Shown here in pieces: positions 1 to 10,400 of a stretch of 64,000 nt of DNA. How positions within the stretch are numbered: the first letter of the stretch is position 1; every line of letters starts with the position of its first letter. Position numbers and translations under genes: made by a program. The stretch comes from Flavobacteriales bacterium (GTDB lineage Bacteria > Bacteroidota > Bacteroidia > Flavobacteriales_F > PHOS-HE28), in NCBI GenBank assembly GCA_016788295.1, contig JAEUSY010000031.1, positions 51,945-115,944 on the forward strand, in the 5' to 3' direction. Below the pieces are notes generated by a model. The model ran no database searches. It saw only the letters and a list, made by a program, of their open reading frames with translations, and was not told the DNA's origin.

Positions 1-71
1 GGCGGTTGGGCAACCGCGTTCCAGCTAATGCCGATCGAGAGGAGGAATACGAGTGCGTAGCGTGGGTTCAT
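1..71 (-). CDS. N-terminus of a secreted protein, cut by the window edge
   Basis: Reading leftward from an ATG at 69-71, the frame stays open to the edge and gives 23 residues starting MNPRYALVFLL and ending NAVAQP. This is a complete-looking signal peptide: Arg near the start, a hydrophobic core, then A-V-A-Q, the same AQ cleavage style as other secreted proteins in the window. It is probably another exported or T9SS-type protein, but no mature domain is visible. Function unknown. Confidence 0.6.
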   Translation of the reverse strand, partial: MNPRYALVFLLSIGISWNAVAQP

Positions 72-232
72 GGGCAGGTGGGCCTTGTACTGCGCGTTGT
101 TCTATCAATGGGAATACACCGTGAACACACGCCTTTGGCGGGCCTTGATCGGTATGGATGCAGGTCCAATTGCCATGTGGCGGTGGTTGTTCATGGGTGT
201 TCCGCGTACCGGTGCCGGTACATGGAACAGGC

Positions 233-261
233 TAAAGGTAAGCGAATGATCAGGTTATCAA
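233..261 (-). promoter_or_regulatory. Possible Bacteroidota promoter for the left-edge gene
   Basis: The minus strand carries TTG, 18 nt, then TACCTTTA, which is close to the TTG/TAnnTTTG promoter pattern of Bacteroidota. It lies about 160 nt upstream of the left-edge start codon, so the leader would be long. I see nothing else in the gene-free stretch 72-392 apart from this and the terminator at 321-352. Confidence 0.25.
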
Positions 262-320
262 CACTTGTGTGTTAGTTCTATCGGGATCCCATCCGCATAC
301 CTCTACCGCATAAATGACGA

Positions 321-352
321 AGGGACCCGTGGAGCGTTGCCCACGGGTCCCT
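321..352 (-). terminator. Terminator hairpin after the first large PPC protein
   Basis: A perfect 12-bp stem (321-332 with 341-352) and an 8-nt loop follow the stop codon at 393-395 of the minus-strand gene. The downstream tract on the minus strand is only moderately T-rich. Confidence 0.65.
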
Positions 353-392
353 TCCGGACGATCACGGTCTTTCAACCGTTCATCAACGATCG

Positions 393-3300
393 CTACTGTT
401 TCACGAAGCGCATGTTACCGATCACCAGACCCGCCTCATCGCTCACCTCGAACAGGTAGCTGCCCGCATCCACACGGGTAAGGGGGATATCCACGGTGTT
501 CATGCCATGCACGGCGCCCATGCTGCTCTCCAACACCACACGGCCGCTCATGTCCAGCACACGCCAGCGCACCAGTCCTTCGCCACCCAGGTCGAAATTG
601 GCCCTGATGGACTCGGTGGCGGGGTTCGGATACAACTGCAGGGGAATGTTGCCCTTGCGGAAGTTGGCGGTCACCGTATGCGTGTAGCCGGTCTCGCCAT
701 TGGTGTCCACCGTTTTCAGGCGGTAGTAGTTCATACCGTTCAGCGGGCGTTGGTCCACAAAGCGATAGTTGGTGGTGATCTGGGTGGTTCCCGCAGCGGC
801 CACCTGGCCGATGGGCTCGAACAGTTCACCCGTTGCCGAGCGCTCCACCATGTAGTGCGAGGCATCTTTCTCGCTGGCCGTGGACCACAGCACGTTCACC
901 AGGTCCTGCTCGGCCTGTGCGGTCAGGCTCAGCATCTCCACGGGCAGCACGATGGTGCAGTCCAGGATGTTGTTCGGGGTGTTGTTCCACTGCAGGGTGA
1001 AGTTCACGCCGTTCATGGAGTAGTTGTCCACGTAAAGGATGTACCACTGCCCGGGCAATACATCAATGAAGCGCACCCAACCATCGCCACCGGCACCCTC
1101 GGAGAAGTCGAGGGCCGTGTAGCTGAGGCCTGTCGGGGTGGTGGTACCGGCCCATGAACAACGCAGGGGGGGGCTGGGTGGCGGGCAGGTAACACCGCCA
1201 GAGAACGGACCCCAGACCGCCCAGTCGTAGTCAGCAGCGCCGGGAGGGGAAACGGTGAAGGCCAACTGGCCAGCGGTCTGGGCCTGGAAGCGGAACCAGA
1301 CACCCTGGCGCTCATTCGCGGTCAAACATCCGCGGTTGGCGGTGGTAAGGTCAACCACACCACCCGTGTTGGTGGGGTTCTGTGTGATCACCTGTGTATC
1401 GCACACGGGCAGGCCGCCTACGCAATCCGATACGGGTGCGGGGGGCACGTTACACGCGGCGTCCACCACAAAGGCCGTATTGGGGCCCGGGGTGGGCGGG
1501 TTGGTGCTGCCATAGAGCAGGCCGCCCGTGTTGGAGAGCAGCTGGTAGCCGATCTGGTTCTGGAAACCACCCACGGCCGTGTAGCTCAATGTTACGATCT
1601 GGCCGAAGTTGGCCGCAATGGTGATGTTGCCCAAGGCACCGTTGATGGTGTAGTTCGTGCAGACACCGCCCACGCACACCGTTACGAAACTGCCGTTCCA
1701 ACCGTCGCCGGCCAGGTCGGTCATGCGCAGGGTGTAGGTGCAGTTGCCCGGGGGCGGCACTGTGGTGCGTGCGCAGATCTGGAAGGTGCCATCAATGCCA
1801 CCCTGGCGCCACACACGGATGTACACCGTGCTGCCCGGGGTAAGGCCGGTCACTTGCCCGGCGGGCATCAGCGCACCGTTGGTACTGCCGCCCACCTGGC
1901 ACGATGCGGCCACCTGCGTAAGCGCCAACGTACCGGCGCCGCAGTTGCCCGTGGCGGTATACACCGCGAAGGCCCCATCGGTCAACTGGCCGTCATCGGT
2001 ATCCAATTGTAGTACGCCGTTGCTGGGCACCACGGCCGTGAACCACACATCGTTGGTAGCCGGTGCACCGCAGGTGAGCGCCGAAATGCTGGTATGCTGG
2101 CCACCCAGGCTGTTGGGGGTCACCGTGGCGTTCTCGTTGGTCTGGAACCCACCGAACAGGCAGCCCGGGTTCACCGTGAGCGGTGTGGCGCCGCAAGGGT
2201 TGTCGTTGCTGGGCGGGTTGTTCTGGAAGGCGCAGATCTGGAAGGTGCCGAAGGCGGTGGTCTTGTTCCACACGCGGATGTAGTACACCTGGCCCACCGC
2301 ACCGGTGAGCACCAGGCGGGGCATGGTGCTGGCGCCGTTATTGTCGTTACAGGCCACCTCGGTAAGTGTGCCGGACCCGCAGGGGCCCGTAAGCGTGTAA
2401 GCGGCCATGGCCATGTCCGTGAGCACACCGGCGGTGGTGTTCACCGTTAGCGAACCCGTGGCGGGGATGGTCACCGTGTACCACACATCACCACCGGCCA
2501 CCGGGGTGCCGCAGGTTGGCGTAGCGGGCGCAGTGACCGGACCGGCCAGGTTGGTGGCGTTCTGCGTGCTGAAGGTCTGCGGATTGCACGTGAGGTTCAC
2601 CGTGAGGTTGGTGGCACCGCAGGGGTTGTCGTTGGGTGGGGGCACCGGCTCGTAGGCACAAATAGAGAAGGTTCCCATGTTGGGCAAACCGCTTTGCGGC
2701 CAAACCCTAATGTGCACTGTTGAACCTGGAGTTAGTCCGCTAAGGGACACAAAGTCTTCGCAAGTACAACTCGTTGAGATTTGCGTAAGAACCGATGGAG
2801 GGCCGGTGTACACGGCCATTGCTAAATTCTGAGCACTTATCTCATTTAGAATAATAGAGAGAGTGCCTAGCGGTCCAATCACAGCACTGTACCAAACATC
2901 AACCCCGGAAAATTGAGCACCTGGTGACCCTCCACAAGTTGCTGCGCAATTTGTGGGTGTTGTTGGAGGGTTTGTATTCGTTGCAAATGAAGTGGTTCCG
3001 TTAACAGGGGTGCACGTGTTGGATAATGGGTTGCCCAAGGAGATGGCCCCTGCAGGATTATCGTTTGCAGGTGGCGGAGGGACAGGGTTGCAGGCAATCT
3101 GCATGGTGCCACAGTTGGATCCGTTCACAACACAAGGGCTTTGCCAGAGACGGATGCGGTAAATACCAGAAGCGGTAGGTACAAATGTTAGCAGGGCATG
3201 CCCATTAGGTGTACCGCATCCATCATTATCAGATGTTGGAAAACCTGTCGCTAAAACCGTGCCCGCTGTTGTAGTTAATTCTAGAAACGAGTTCCATACT

Positions 3301-3824
3301 ATGGACGAAGAGCACATAGAAATGGTGTAGGTGTTTCCTACGCACATGTAGTAAGTTGCATATTGCCCAGCACACGCTGGAGCAGTAAACACAGACGGAC
3401 ATACGCTGCAGTTAGCACCACTGGGAGTACCAGGTCCTGTGGGTGGGGCGTTCGAAGCGTAACCAGGTAATGTGAAGGTGTGTGGAGCAGACCCCGATAC
3501 AGTTGCTGGAGCACTCAACTGGATAGACGATGGACATGCGCCACCAATAATTGATGTGCCAGGCGGAACATTAGGACCGCTTACGGGGGAAAGGTTTGTA
3601 AGAATTGCTGCTGGACAGCCAGCAACAGTAACGATATTGGAACCAGCTGTGGTGGTCATTGTTGATGTCCACGAGGTGGTCGGCGGAACAGAGTTGGCCG
3701 TAAACGTTGCCGGAGCCACAGCAGTTTGAGGAGCGGCAAATCCTGTATTGCATACCGGCTGTGCCCAAGCGGCGGTGCTGATACCGAAGGCAGCGAGGAG
3801 AGCGAGCGCGTAAGTGTGCTTCAT
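393..3824 (-). CDS. Large secreted PPC-repeat protein with T9SS C-terminal tail
   Basis: A 1143-residue exported protein. Starting at the ATG at 3824 gives a clean signal peptide (MKHTYALALLAAFG..AWAQ). A GTG at 3848 is also in frame and overlaps the upstream stop as GTGA, but it would put eight extra residues before the signal. PPC-like beta domains opening with NDNP begin near residues 254, 399 and 539. A CLTANERQG..WAVWGP module lies around 800-940 and a fibronectin-like LPVEM..YYRL segment around 960-1040. The T9SS type A tail (YPNPATES..) closes at FVKQ. It is expected on the cell surface or in the medium; the ligand is unknown. It is the second gene of a pair with the small secreted protein just upstream. 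About 2690-3770 is visibly richer in A+T than the rest of the gene. Confidence 0.85.
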   Translation of the reverse strand: MKHTYALALLAAFGISTAAWAQPVCNTGFAAPQTAVAPATFTANSVPPTTSWTSTMTTTAGSNIVTVAGCPAAILTNLSPVSGPNVPPGTSIIGGACPSSIQLSAPATVSGSAPHTFTLPGYASNAPPTGPGTPSGANCSVCPSVFTAPACAGQYATYYMCVGNTYTISMCSSSIVWNSFLELTTTAGTVLATGFPTSDNDGCGTPNGHALLTFVPTASGIYRIRLWQSPCVVNGSNCGTMQIACNPVPPPPANDNPAGAISLGNPLSNTCTPVNGTTSFATNTNPPTTPTNCAATCGGSPGAQFSGVDVWYSAVIGPLGTLSIILNEISAQNLAMAVYTGPPSVLTQISTSCTCEDFVSLSGLTPGSTVHIRVWPQSGLPNMGTFSICAYEPVPPPNDNPCGATNLTVNLTCNPQTFSTQNATNLAGPVTAPATPTCGTPVAGGDVWYTVTIPATGSLTVNTTAGVLTDMAMAAYTLTGPCGSGTLTEVACNDNNGASTMPRLVLTGAVGQVYYIRVWNKTTAFGTFQICAFQNNPPSNDNPCGATPLTVNPGCLFGGFQTNENATVTPNSLGGQHTSISALTCGAPATNDVWFTAVVPSNGVLQLDTDDGQLTDGAFAVYTATGNCGAGTLALTQVAASCQVGGSTNGALMPAGQVTGLTPGSTVYIRVWRQGGIDGTFQICARTTVPPPGNCTYTLRMTDLAGDGWNGSFVTVCVGGVCTNYTINGALGNITIAANFGQIVTLSYTAVGGFQNQIGYQLLSNTGGLLYGSTNPPTPGPNTAFVVDAACNVPPAPVSDCVGGLPVCDTQVITQNPTNTGGVVDLTTANRGCLTANERQGVWFRFQAQTAGQLAFTVSPPGAADYDWAVWGPFSGGVTCPPPSPPLRCSWAGTTTPTGLSYTALDFSEGAGGDGWVRFIDVLPGQWYILYVDNYSMNGVNFTLQWNNTPNNILDCTIVLPVEMLSLTAQAEQDLVNVLWSTASEKDASHYMVERSATGELFEPIGQVAAAGTTQITTNYRFVDQRPLNGMNYYRLKTVDTNGETGYTHTVTANFRKGNIPLQLYPNPATESIRANFDLGGEGLVRWRVLDMSGRVVLESSMGAVHGMNTVDIPLTRVDAGSYLFEVSDEAGLVIGNMRFVKQ

Positions 3825-3844
3825 GTGCGTTGCGTTCGGGAGGT

Positions 3845-4285
3845 TCACTGGTTAACGTGGGTAGGCACGGCGGATACTTGCTGGTCGGGATGTGCGGCGT
3901 TCCATTCGGCCACGGCCGTTTGGTAGCGCAGCAGGTCGGCGGCGGGGTCGTTGGTCACCAGGTAAACCGGTGGTTGGTCGGTAACGGTAACGGCCAGTTC
4001 GGCGGGATCAACCGTGCCGGGGCGCAGGGCCACACCGGCCTGTGCAATGGCGGTGCGCAACTGGGCATCGCTCACCAGTCCGCGCTTCACCTGGATGATG
4101 GTCAGGTCATCGCTGTAGAACACTTCGGCCAATGGGTCGATGTCCTGCACCTGGCCCACCACCTGTTTCAGGGCGGCGCGGTCCATGGGGGCTTCCGTGC
4201 GGAAGAACACGTAGGAGGGCGCTTGGGCGAATGTGCCAAAGGCCACCATGAGGGCGGCCATTACCGTGAGCGATCGGAGTGTCAT
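3845..4285 (-). CDS. Small secreted protein, partner of PPC protein (pair 1)
   Basis: A 146-residue protein with a signal peptide (residues 1-21, ending FGTFAQ) and no membrane segment after it. The mature part has a DIDPLAEVFYS..LTIIQVKRG..AGVALRPG stretch whose spacing (beta, alpha, beta, beta) recalls a ferredoxin/HMA-like fold; that is inference. Similar stretches occur in the small proteins at 6773-7204 and 12082-12423, each directly upstream of a large PPC/T9SS protein. Its stop overlaps a GTG of the next gene, so the two are probably translated together. No known family recognised. Confidence 0.7.
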   Translation of the reverse strand: MTLRSLTVMAALMVAFGTFAQAPSYVFFRTEAPMDRAALKQVVGQVQDIDPLAEVFYSDDLTIIQVKRGLVSDAQLRTAIAQAGVALRPGTVDPAELAVTVTDQPPVYLVTNDPAADLLRYQTAVAEWNAAHPDQQVSAVPTHVNQ

Positions 4286-4309
4286 ATGTCTTTAAGGTTA
4301 GACGCGGGT

Positions 4310-4341
4310 GAAAGATAGATGCAGGTAAGTACGTTCCGCAA
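4310..4341 (-). promoter_or_regulatory. Candidate promoter of gene pair 1
   Basis: The minus strand shows TTG, 21 nt, TATCTTTC, a good fit to the Bacteroidota TTG/TAnnTTTG pattern. It lies 24 nt upstream of the ATG at 4285. Confidence 0.5.
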
Positions 4342-4441
4342 CCCCGGATGGTTCGTTAATAACTCCAAGAGGCTGGGTTCCTTGCTGTTACGCAAGGAAG
4401 ACGCGCAGCAAGGTCAAGGGTTGCCTTGGTGATCCAAAGAA

Positions 4442-4460
4442 GCCTTCAACCTTGGAAGGC
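4442..4460 (-). terminator. Short hairpin after the second PPC protein
   Basis: A 6-bp stem (4442-4447 with 4455-4460) lies 9 nt past the stop codon at 4470-4472 and is followed on the minus strand by TTCTTT. It is a weak intrinsic terminator candidate. Confidence 0.35.
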
Positions 4461-4469
4461 CAACGCGAG

Positions 4470-6770
4470 TTATTGCCTGATGAAGCGCCCGCGGGCCACC
4501 GGGTTGCCGCTGGGGTCGGCCACCAGCAGTTGGTAGGCCCCGGCATCGCGGTCGTGCAGGTCCAGCCCCACCGTGTTGTTCCCTGCAGTGCCTTGCAACG
4601 AGCGCTCACGCACCACACGGCCCTGTCCATCGAACAGGCGCAATGTGTAAAGGCCATCGGCGGGCAGGTGCAGCACGGCCGTGGCGAACTGGTCTGCGGG
4701 GTTGGGCAGCACGCGCACCACTTCGCTCTTGGTGCCCATCCAGGCGGTCACCGTATGGCTGGTGGTCGCCGCCGCGTTCTGCTCCACCGCGCGTAACCGG
4801 TAGAAGTTGAGGCCCGAGGCGGGGTGTTGGTCCACCAGCTGGTAGCGCACGGGGGCCGCACTATGGCCCATGGCGGCCACGGTACCAATGCGGGTGAAGT
4901 GTTCGCCATCCAGCGCCCGTTCCACCTCGAAATGGGAAACGCCCATCTCCGAAGCGGTGCTCCACTCCACGATCACGCGGTCGTCCGCTGGCGTGGCGGT
5001 CAGCTCAAGCAGTTCGACCGGAAGAACGGTGCAATCCAACGAAGCGCCACCACCCAACTGCCAGGAGAGGTTGAAGGAGAGGCCGCTCATGCTGTAGTTG
5101 CTGATGTAGAGCAGGTATACCTGGCCGGTTGTTACGGTGAGCTGTTGCACCCATTTGTCGCCGCCCGCACCTTCGGTCTGGTCGGTGGCGGTGCTGTTGA
5201 GCCCGGTGGCGCCGCTGGGTGCGGCAAAGGAGCAACGCAAGGGTGCGCCCAAGGGTGGGCAAATGGTGCTGGGGCTGCTGCCGGGCGGGAAGGGTCCCCA
5301 GAGCGCAAAGTCGTAGTCGTCCAGCGGGTTCGCCGGATCAATGGTGAAGCCCACCGTGCCGCCGCTGCTGGGCGAGAAGTTGTACCAGGTGCCCTGGCGT
5401 TCGAGCGCGCTGAGGCAACCTGCCGAGGTGAAGTTGAGGTCGGCCACGGCGCCGGTACCGGTGGTGTTGTTGCTGAAGGATTGGCCGCTGCACAGGGTTA
5501 CGCCACCGATGCAGTCCTCGGGCGGGGCGGGTGGCGGTTGGCAGGTGACCACGTTGGTGAACACCAGGCCTGCGGTGGGTGGCGAGCCAGAGGAGAACAG
5601 CACACCACCGCCCAGGGTGATGGTGTAACTGTTCTCGCCCTGCCACGCACCGGAGTTATTGTACTGAATGGCCACGATGTTGCCCACGCCCACGGGGATC
5701 TGCACCGTGTTGGATGTGCCGGCCACGGTGTACCAGGTGTAGGCACCGCCGTTGATGCTGACGCCCACGGCCGAGGAGCCCCAGCCATCGCCGAAGCTGT
5801 CGTTCATGGTGAGCGTGTAGAGGCAGCCACCGGGTGGTGGTGTCACCGCACTTCCGTAGGCACAAATGGAAAAGGATCCGGTGGCGCCGCCGTAGCCCCA
5901 CATGCGGATGTATACCGTGCTGCCCGCAGCGAGGCCTGTTGCGGAGATCATGGGCATGAGGCCGTTGGCGCTTCCATCATCATCACAGGCCACCTGCGTG
6001 AAGGGGCCGCTGCATGAAGGTGCTGTGTACAAGGCCATGCCTCCATCGGTGAGCGAGCCGGTGTTCGAATCGATGATCAGTTGGCCGCTGGCGGGTACCA
6101 CGGCGCTGAACCACACATCGCCACCGGTATAGCTGGCACAGGTGGGGGCGGGCGGGCCTGTGGTGGCCGTGGCGCCCACGTTGGTGGCGAGGGAGAAGGA
6201 ACACGTGGTGCCCACGGTGAGCGGAGTGGCGCCGCAAGGGTTGTCGTACGCTGGCGCGGAAACAGGCGCGGTCATGGAGAAGGTGCCCGGGCAGGGACTG
6301 TTCGGCGTGGGCCACGTGTCGAACCAGATGTAGTACTGCGTTCCTGCGTTGAGGTTCACGTTCACGGTGGTGGTGGTGCCCGCATTTCCATCGCCGTACA
6401 CACAAGTGCCGCCGGAAGTGGGGCAACCGGCCCACACCTGGATGGAGCTCCACGCCTGGCCGTTCACGCTGATGGAGTAGAGGCCGGTGGTGGCCGGTGT
6501 GATCACGTACAGCGCTTCGTTGCCGTTCTTGTAGCCCGCGTTGTCGCCCGTGCCGCACAAGGCGCCCGGCACATTGGTGGAGTTCAGGTCGTTCGCTGCA
6601 CCGCACACCAACGCTTGGTCGGTAATGGGCAGCACGGCCGGGTTCAGTGGAGTGGCCCCGGCACACGTGGTTGCACGGGCCTCCATGGCGCACAAGGCAA
6701 GCGCGCACACCATCAACAATGCGCACACGCCGGCTGTGCGTTCGGTGGAGCGATCGGTGTGTACCCTCAT
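4470..6770 (-). CDS. Secreted PPC-repeat protein with T9SS C-terminal tail
   Basis: A 766-residue exported protein. The signal peptide is long and starts with a charged stretch (MRVHTDRSTERT, then a hydrophobic core ending ARATT). Two PPC-like units follow (CAGATPLNP.. and YDNPCGATPLTV..), then a GDGWGSSAVGVSING unit, the same CLSALERQGTWYNF..DDYDFALWGP module as its neighbours, a LPVELLEL..NFYRLRAVEQN fibronectin-like segment, and a T9SS tail (LPNPADQF..) ending FIRQ. It starts 2 bp after the stop of the small secreted protein at 6773-7204, forming pair 2. It is shorter than its paralogs because it has fewer PPC units. Presumed surface-exposed or released; no catalytic motif seen. Confidence 0.85.
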   Translation of the reverse strand: MRVHTDRSTERTAGVCALLMVCALALCAMEARATTCAGATPLNPAVLPITDQALVCGAANDLNSTNVPGALCGTGDNAGYKNGNEALYVITPATTGLYSISVNGQAWSSIQVWAGCPTSGGTCVYGDGNAGTTTTVNVNLNAGTQYYIWFDTWPTPNSPCPGTFSMTAPVSAPAYDNPCGATPLTVGTTCSFSLATNVGATATTGPPAPTCASYTGGDVWFSAVVPASGQLIIDSNTGSLTDGGMALYTAPSCSGPFTQVACDDDGSANGLMPMISATGLAAGSTVYIRMWGYGGATGSFSICAYGSAVTPPPGGCLYTLTMNDSFGDGWGSSAVGVSINGGAYTWYTVAGTSNTVQIPVGVGNIVAIQYNNSGAWQGENSYTITLGGGVLFSSGSPPTAGLVFTNVVTCQPPPAPPEDCIGGVTLCSGQSFSNNTTGTGAVADLNFTSAGCLSALERQGTWYNFSPSSGGTVGFTIDPANPLDDYDFALWGPFPPGSSPSTICPPLGAPLRCSFAAPSGATGLNSTATDQTEGAGGDKWVQQLTVTTGQVYLLYISNYSMSGLSFNLSWQLGGGASLDCTVLPVELLELTATPADDRVIVEWSTASEMGVSHFEVERALDGEHFTRIGTVAAMGHSAAPVRYQLVDQHPASGLNFYRLRAVEQNAAATTSHTVTAWMGTKSEVVRVLPNPADQFATAVLHLPADGLYTLRLFDGQGRVVRERSLQGTAGNNTVGLDLHDRDAGAYQLLVADPSGNPVARGRFIRQ

Positions 6771-6772
6771 GG

Positions 6773-7204
6773 CTATTGCGGGTTACCGTTGGTGCGCTCC
6801 AGAAGCATACGGTAGGCCTCCGGATAGGCGGCTATCCATGCGCCCTTGGCGGCGTTGTAGGCGGCCTCGTCGGCAATGAGGTCGCCCGTATGCTGCATCA
6901 CCGGGAAGGGTGGCACTTCAACAACGCGGTCATGCACCGGCCTCACATCGCCGATGCCCAGCGCATTGAAGGTCTGCAAGAGCTCGGTGGCGCTTATCCG
7001 CGAGCGCACCTTGATCAGGTCCTGGTGGGTGGAGAAGCCAGCATCGGGGTCCAGGTCCAGCAGGGCCACATGGATCAGTTTATGTGCCTGTCCACTGGGG
7101 CCGTTCGCGAGTTGGAACACCAGTGTGGCCGCTTGTTGCCCGAACAGGGCCGGAGCAATGGCGATCAATAGGGCCGGCAAGACAACACGTGTAATGAACT
7201 TCAT
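6773..7204 (-). CDS. Small secreted protein, partner of PPC protein (pair 2)
   Basis: A 143-residue protein with a signal peptide (MKFITRVVLPALLIAIAPALFGQQ). The mature part contains LLDLDPDAGFSTHQDLIKVR..LQTFNALGIGDVRP, which matches the spacing and key residues (LDP, hydrophobic-K-V, LGI..RP) of the small protein of pair 1. The C-terminal third (EAAYNAAKGAWIAAYPE) resembles the ADLLRYQTAVAEWNAAHPD tail of pair 1. These shared blocks support common ancestry despite low overall identity. Function unknown; its position suggests a chaperone, inhibitor or co-exported partner of the large protein, which is a guess. Confidence 0.7.
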   Translation of the reverse strand: MKFITRVVLPALLIAIAPALFGQQAATLVFQLANGPSGQAHKLIHVALLDLDPDAGFSTHQDLIKVRSRISATELLQTFNALGIGDVRPVHDRVVEVPPFPVMQHTGDLIADEAAYNAAKGAWIAAYPEAYRMLLERTNGNPQ

Positions 7205-7255
7205 GCGGACCGTTTTGGATGTTCACCTCCTGCACCGACCGCCCCTCACCGAAGA

Positions 7256-7263
7256 CCAATGTA
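7256..7263 (-). promoter_or_regulatory. Possible -7 element of gene pair 2
   Basis: TACATTGG on the minus strand, 52 nt upstream of the ATG at 7204. The same TACATTGG/TACATTCG form precedes the T9SS genes that start at 59777 and 61464. Confidence 0.3.
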
Positions 7264-7444
7264 ACGATCTCCGTTGGACATTGCAAAGCATCGGGCGGGG
7301 CCTGTGCTTAATGGAAAGACGAAGTGAATTCGGCGACGTTGCCTTGTTTGCACGGTGGTGTGCGGCCATGCTCCGAACGCAACACCGCGCGCACCACCCG
7401 CATGTCGGGGCAGTACGCGCGGCGCGCGAAACAGGTGTTCTCCG

Positions 7445-10400
7445 TTATTGCTTCATCAGGCGTCCGGTCTGCAGCACCGTGCCGTCCGGCGCTTCAAGGG
7501 TCATTTCGTAAGGACCAGCGGCCAGTTCGCCCACCCATGTGCTGAAGCGCTGCGGGCCGGCTGCGAAGGACTGCTGCACTACGCGCACCAAGCGACCGCT
7601 GGCATCGAGGATCCGCAGGCTGTGGCTGCCATCGTGCACCACATCGAGGTCGATGTTCAGGTCGCCCTCAGTGGGGTTGGGGAAGGCGCGCAGTGCGCCC
7701 GGAGCCGCGCGGAAGATCACGGCCACCACATCGGAGGTGGTGGAGGAACCGTCCTGGTCCACGGAGCGCAGGCGGTAGAGGTTGGTGCCGGGCAGCGGTG
7801 CGGGATCCACCAGCGTGTAGTTGGTGGTGCTGGTGGCGAAGCCAATGGCGGACACCGAACCGATGCTGGCGTAGTTGCCATCGGCGTTCATGCGTTCCAC
7901 CACATAGTGTGAACTGTTGGTTTCGCTGGCGGTCGCCCATGCGAGTTCCACTTCAGAGCCGACGGCCTTTCCCTCGAAGGCGATGAGCTCGACCGGGAGC
8001 AGCGTGCAATCGATGGAGGCGCCGTTGGTGAGCTGCCAGGTGAGGCTGAAGGCCAGGCCGCTTTGGGAGAAGTTACTGATGTAGAGCAGGTAGGTCTGGC
8101 CGGCCACAACGGTCATGGCAGTGGACCACTTTGGGCCACCCGCGCCCTCGGATGGGTTGGCGGCCGTAGTGGCCAATCCGGTGTTGCCCGATATACCGCT
8201 GTAGTTGCAGCGGGTCGGGGTATTGAGCGGAGGGCATGATACGCTGGTGTACGGACCCCACACGGCGAAGTCATAGTCGTCCGCCGAGTTCGTGGGTGCA
8301 ATGGTAAAGGCGAGCGTACCACCGGTGGCAATGGTGAAGCTGTACCAGCTGCCTTGGCGTTCGTTGGCGCCGAGGCAACCCCTGTTGTGTATGTTCAGTT
8401 CGGCCGTGAGACCTGTATTGGTGGGGTTGTCGTTGATCTGCTGGGCACCGCAAACGGGTGTGCGTCCCTGGCAATCGCTGGTTGAGGCCGCTGCGGTCTG
8501 GCAGTCGGCAATGGCCACATAACGAAGGCCCGTGCCCGGTGTGGGTCCATCTGCATACACAATGCCGTAGCCCAGTTGCAGCACGTAGCGGATCTCGCCC
8601 TGCGCACCACCGGCAGCGGTATAGCTGAGCTGAATGGCCTGTCCCACGTTCACGGGGATGTAGGCGGTCTCCTGATCACCGTTGGAGATCGTGTAGTTCA
8701 CCGGAGCACCGGCACCCACTTGAATGGTCACCGTACTGCCGCCCCAGCCATCGCCCTGGCTGTCCCACATGCGTAGGGCATACACACAGCTGGTGCCCGA
8801 GGGCGCCGTGTTCGCACACAAGTTGAAGGTGCCAGTGCTGCCATTGTTCCCCCATACACGCAGGTAATAGGTGGCGCCGGGTACAAGTTCCAACGGTGTA
8901 AGCGACATGAAGGGCATATTGCCTGGTCCGCTTGTATTGTCGCAAGCGACCAAGGTGAATGTGCCGTTGCAGGTGTTGGCCTGGTAGAGGGCCATAGTTG
9001 CATTGGTTAGCGTACCTGCCGTGGTGCGGATGGTGACAAGTGCCGTGGCCGTGGCCGTGAAACGGAACCACACATCGCCACCCGCGTAGTTGCCGCAGCC
9101 CGGTGCGGGTATGCCGCTGGTGGCCGTTGCGTCCAAATTGGTGTAAGCGGAGTACGTGCAGTTGCTGGTCAGTGCAAGATCGATGGCGTTGCAAGGCTCG
9201 TCGTTCGGTGGAGGGATGGCTGAACGTACGCAGATGTTGAAGGTGCCGGTGGAGCCGCCATAGCCCCATACGCGGATGTAGTAGGTGGTGCCGGGCGTGA
9301 GCCCTCCGGCATTGATCCGGCTCATGAGCCCGTTGCCATCGTCGTTGCAGTCGATCAATGAGAAGGTGCCTCCGCATGCCGTAGCGCTGTAGAGGGCCAT
9401 GCCCGAATCGGTCATGCCGTTCGCGCCGGTCAGCATTTCAACCGCGCCAGAAGCGGGTGCAACGAAGGTGAACCATACGTCGCCACCGCTGTATGCGGCA
9501 CAGCCTGGATCGGGAATACCTGCCGTAGCGGTGGCATTGACGTTGGTCGAGGAAGTGTTCACGCATGTGCCGTTCACGGGCAGGCCAACAGCACCACAGG
9601 GATCGTCGTTCACGACCGCCGGCGTGGAAACGCAGATATTGAAGGTGCCATTGGCGGCATTGTCACCCCAGACCCGCACGTAGTAGGTGGTGCCCGGGGT
9701 GAGGCCGTATTGCTGCACCTGGCCCATGGTGCCGTTGCCGTCGGTGGCGCATGCCAGCAGGGTGAATGTTCCGTTGCAGGCCGATGCGCTGTACAGGGCC
9801 ACGGCAGAGTTTGTAAGGCCACCGCTGCTGGTGCGCACGGTAACGGCGCCGTTGGCCGGTGCCACGAAGGTGAACCAGACATCGCCGCCTTGGTAGTTGC
9901 CACAGGGAGGGTCCGGTACTTCCGTGGTACCACTGGCGAACACGTTGGTGGATCCCGTATTGGAGCAGGAGGTTCCAACTGGCAGGCTGGTGGCGGTGCA
10001 GGGCCCATCATTGGCAACGCCCACCACGCACATGTTGAAGGTGCCCGAAGCGCCGTTCTCGCCCCACACACGCACATAGTAGGTGGTGCCGGGTGTAAGC
10101 CCGCCCTGACTGATCTGGCCCATGTTGCCATTGCCGTTGGCCGAGCAGGAGATCAAGGTGAACCCTGCGCCACACGCACTGGCACTGTACAGGGCAATGC
10201 CTGAATCGGTGAGGCCGCCGCTCACGCTGCGCACGGTAACACCGCCGCTGGTGGGTGCCACGAACGAGAACCAGACATCGCCACCCTGGTAGCTGCCACA
10301 GGGAGGGTTCGGCACTTCCGTGGTACCACTGGCGAACACGTTGGTGGATCCCGTGTTGGAGCAGGAGGTTCCAACTGGCAGGCTGGTGGCGGTGCAGGGC

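Noticed and set aside
6..275. Short open frame on the plus strand at the left edge
   Set aside because: The minus strand at 1-71 encodes a convincing signal peptide, and the plus frame has no ribosome-binding context or recognisable sequence.
4824..6017. Open frame of 397 codons antisense to the second PPC protein
   Set aside because: It is a shadow of a strongly supported secreted-protein gene, with a low-complexity Gly/Ala/His product.
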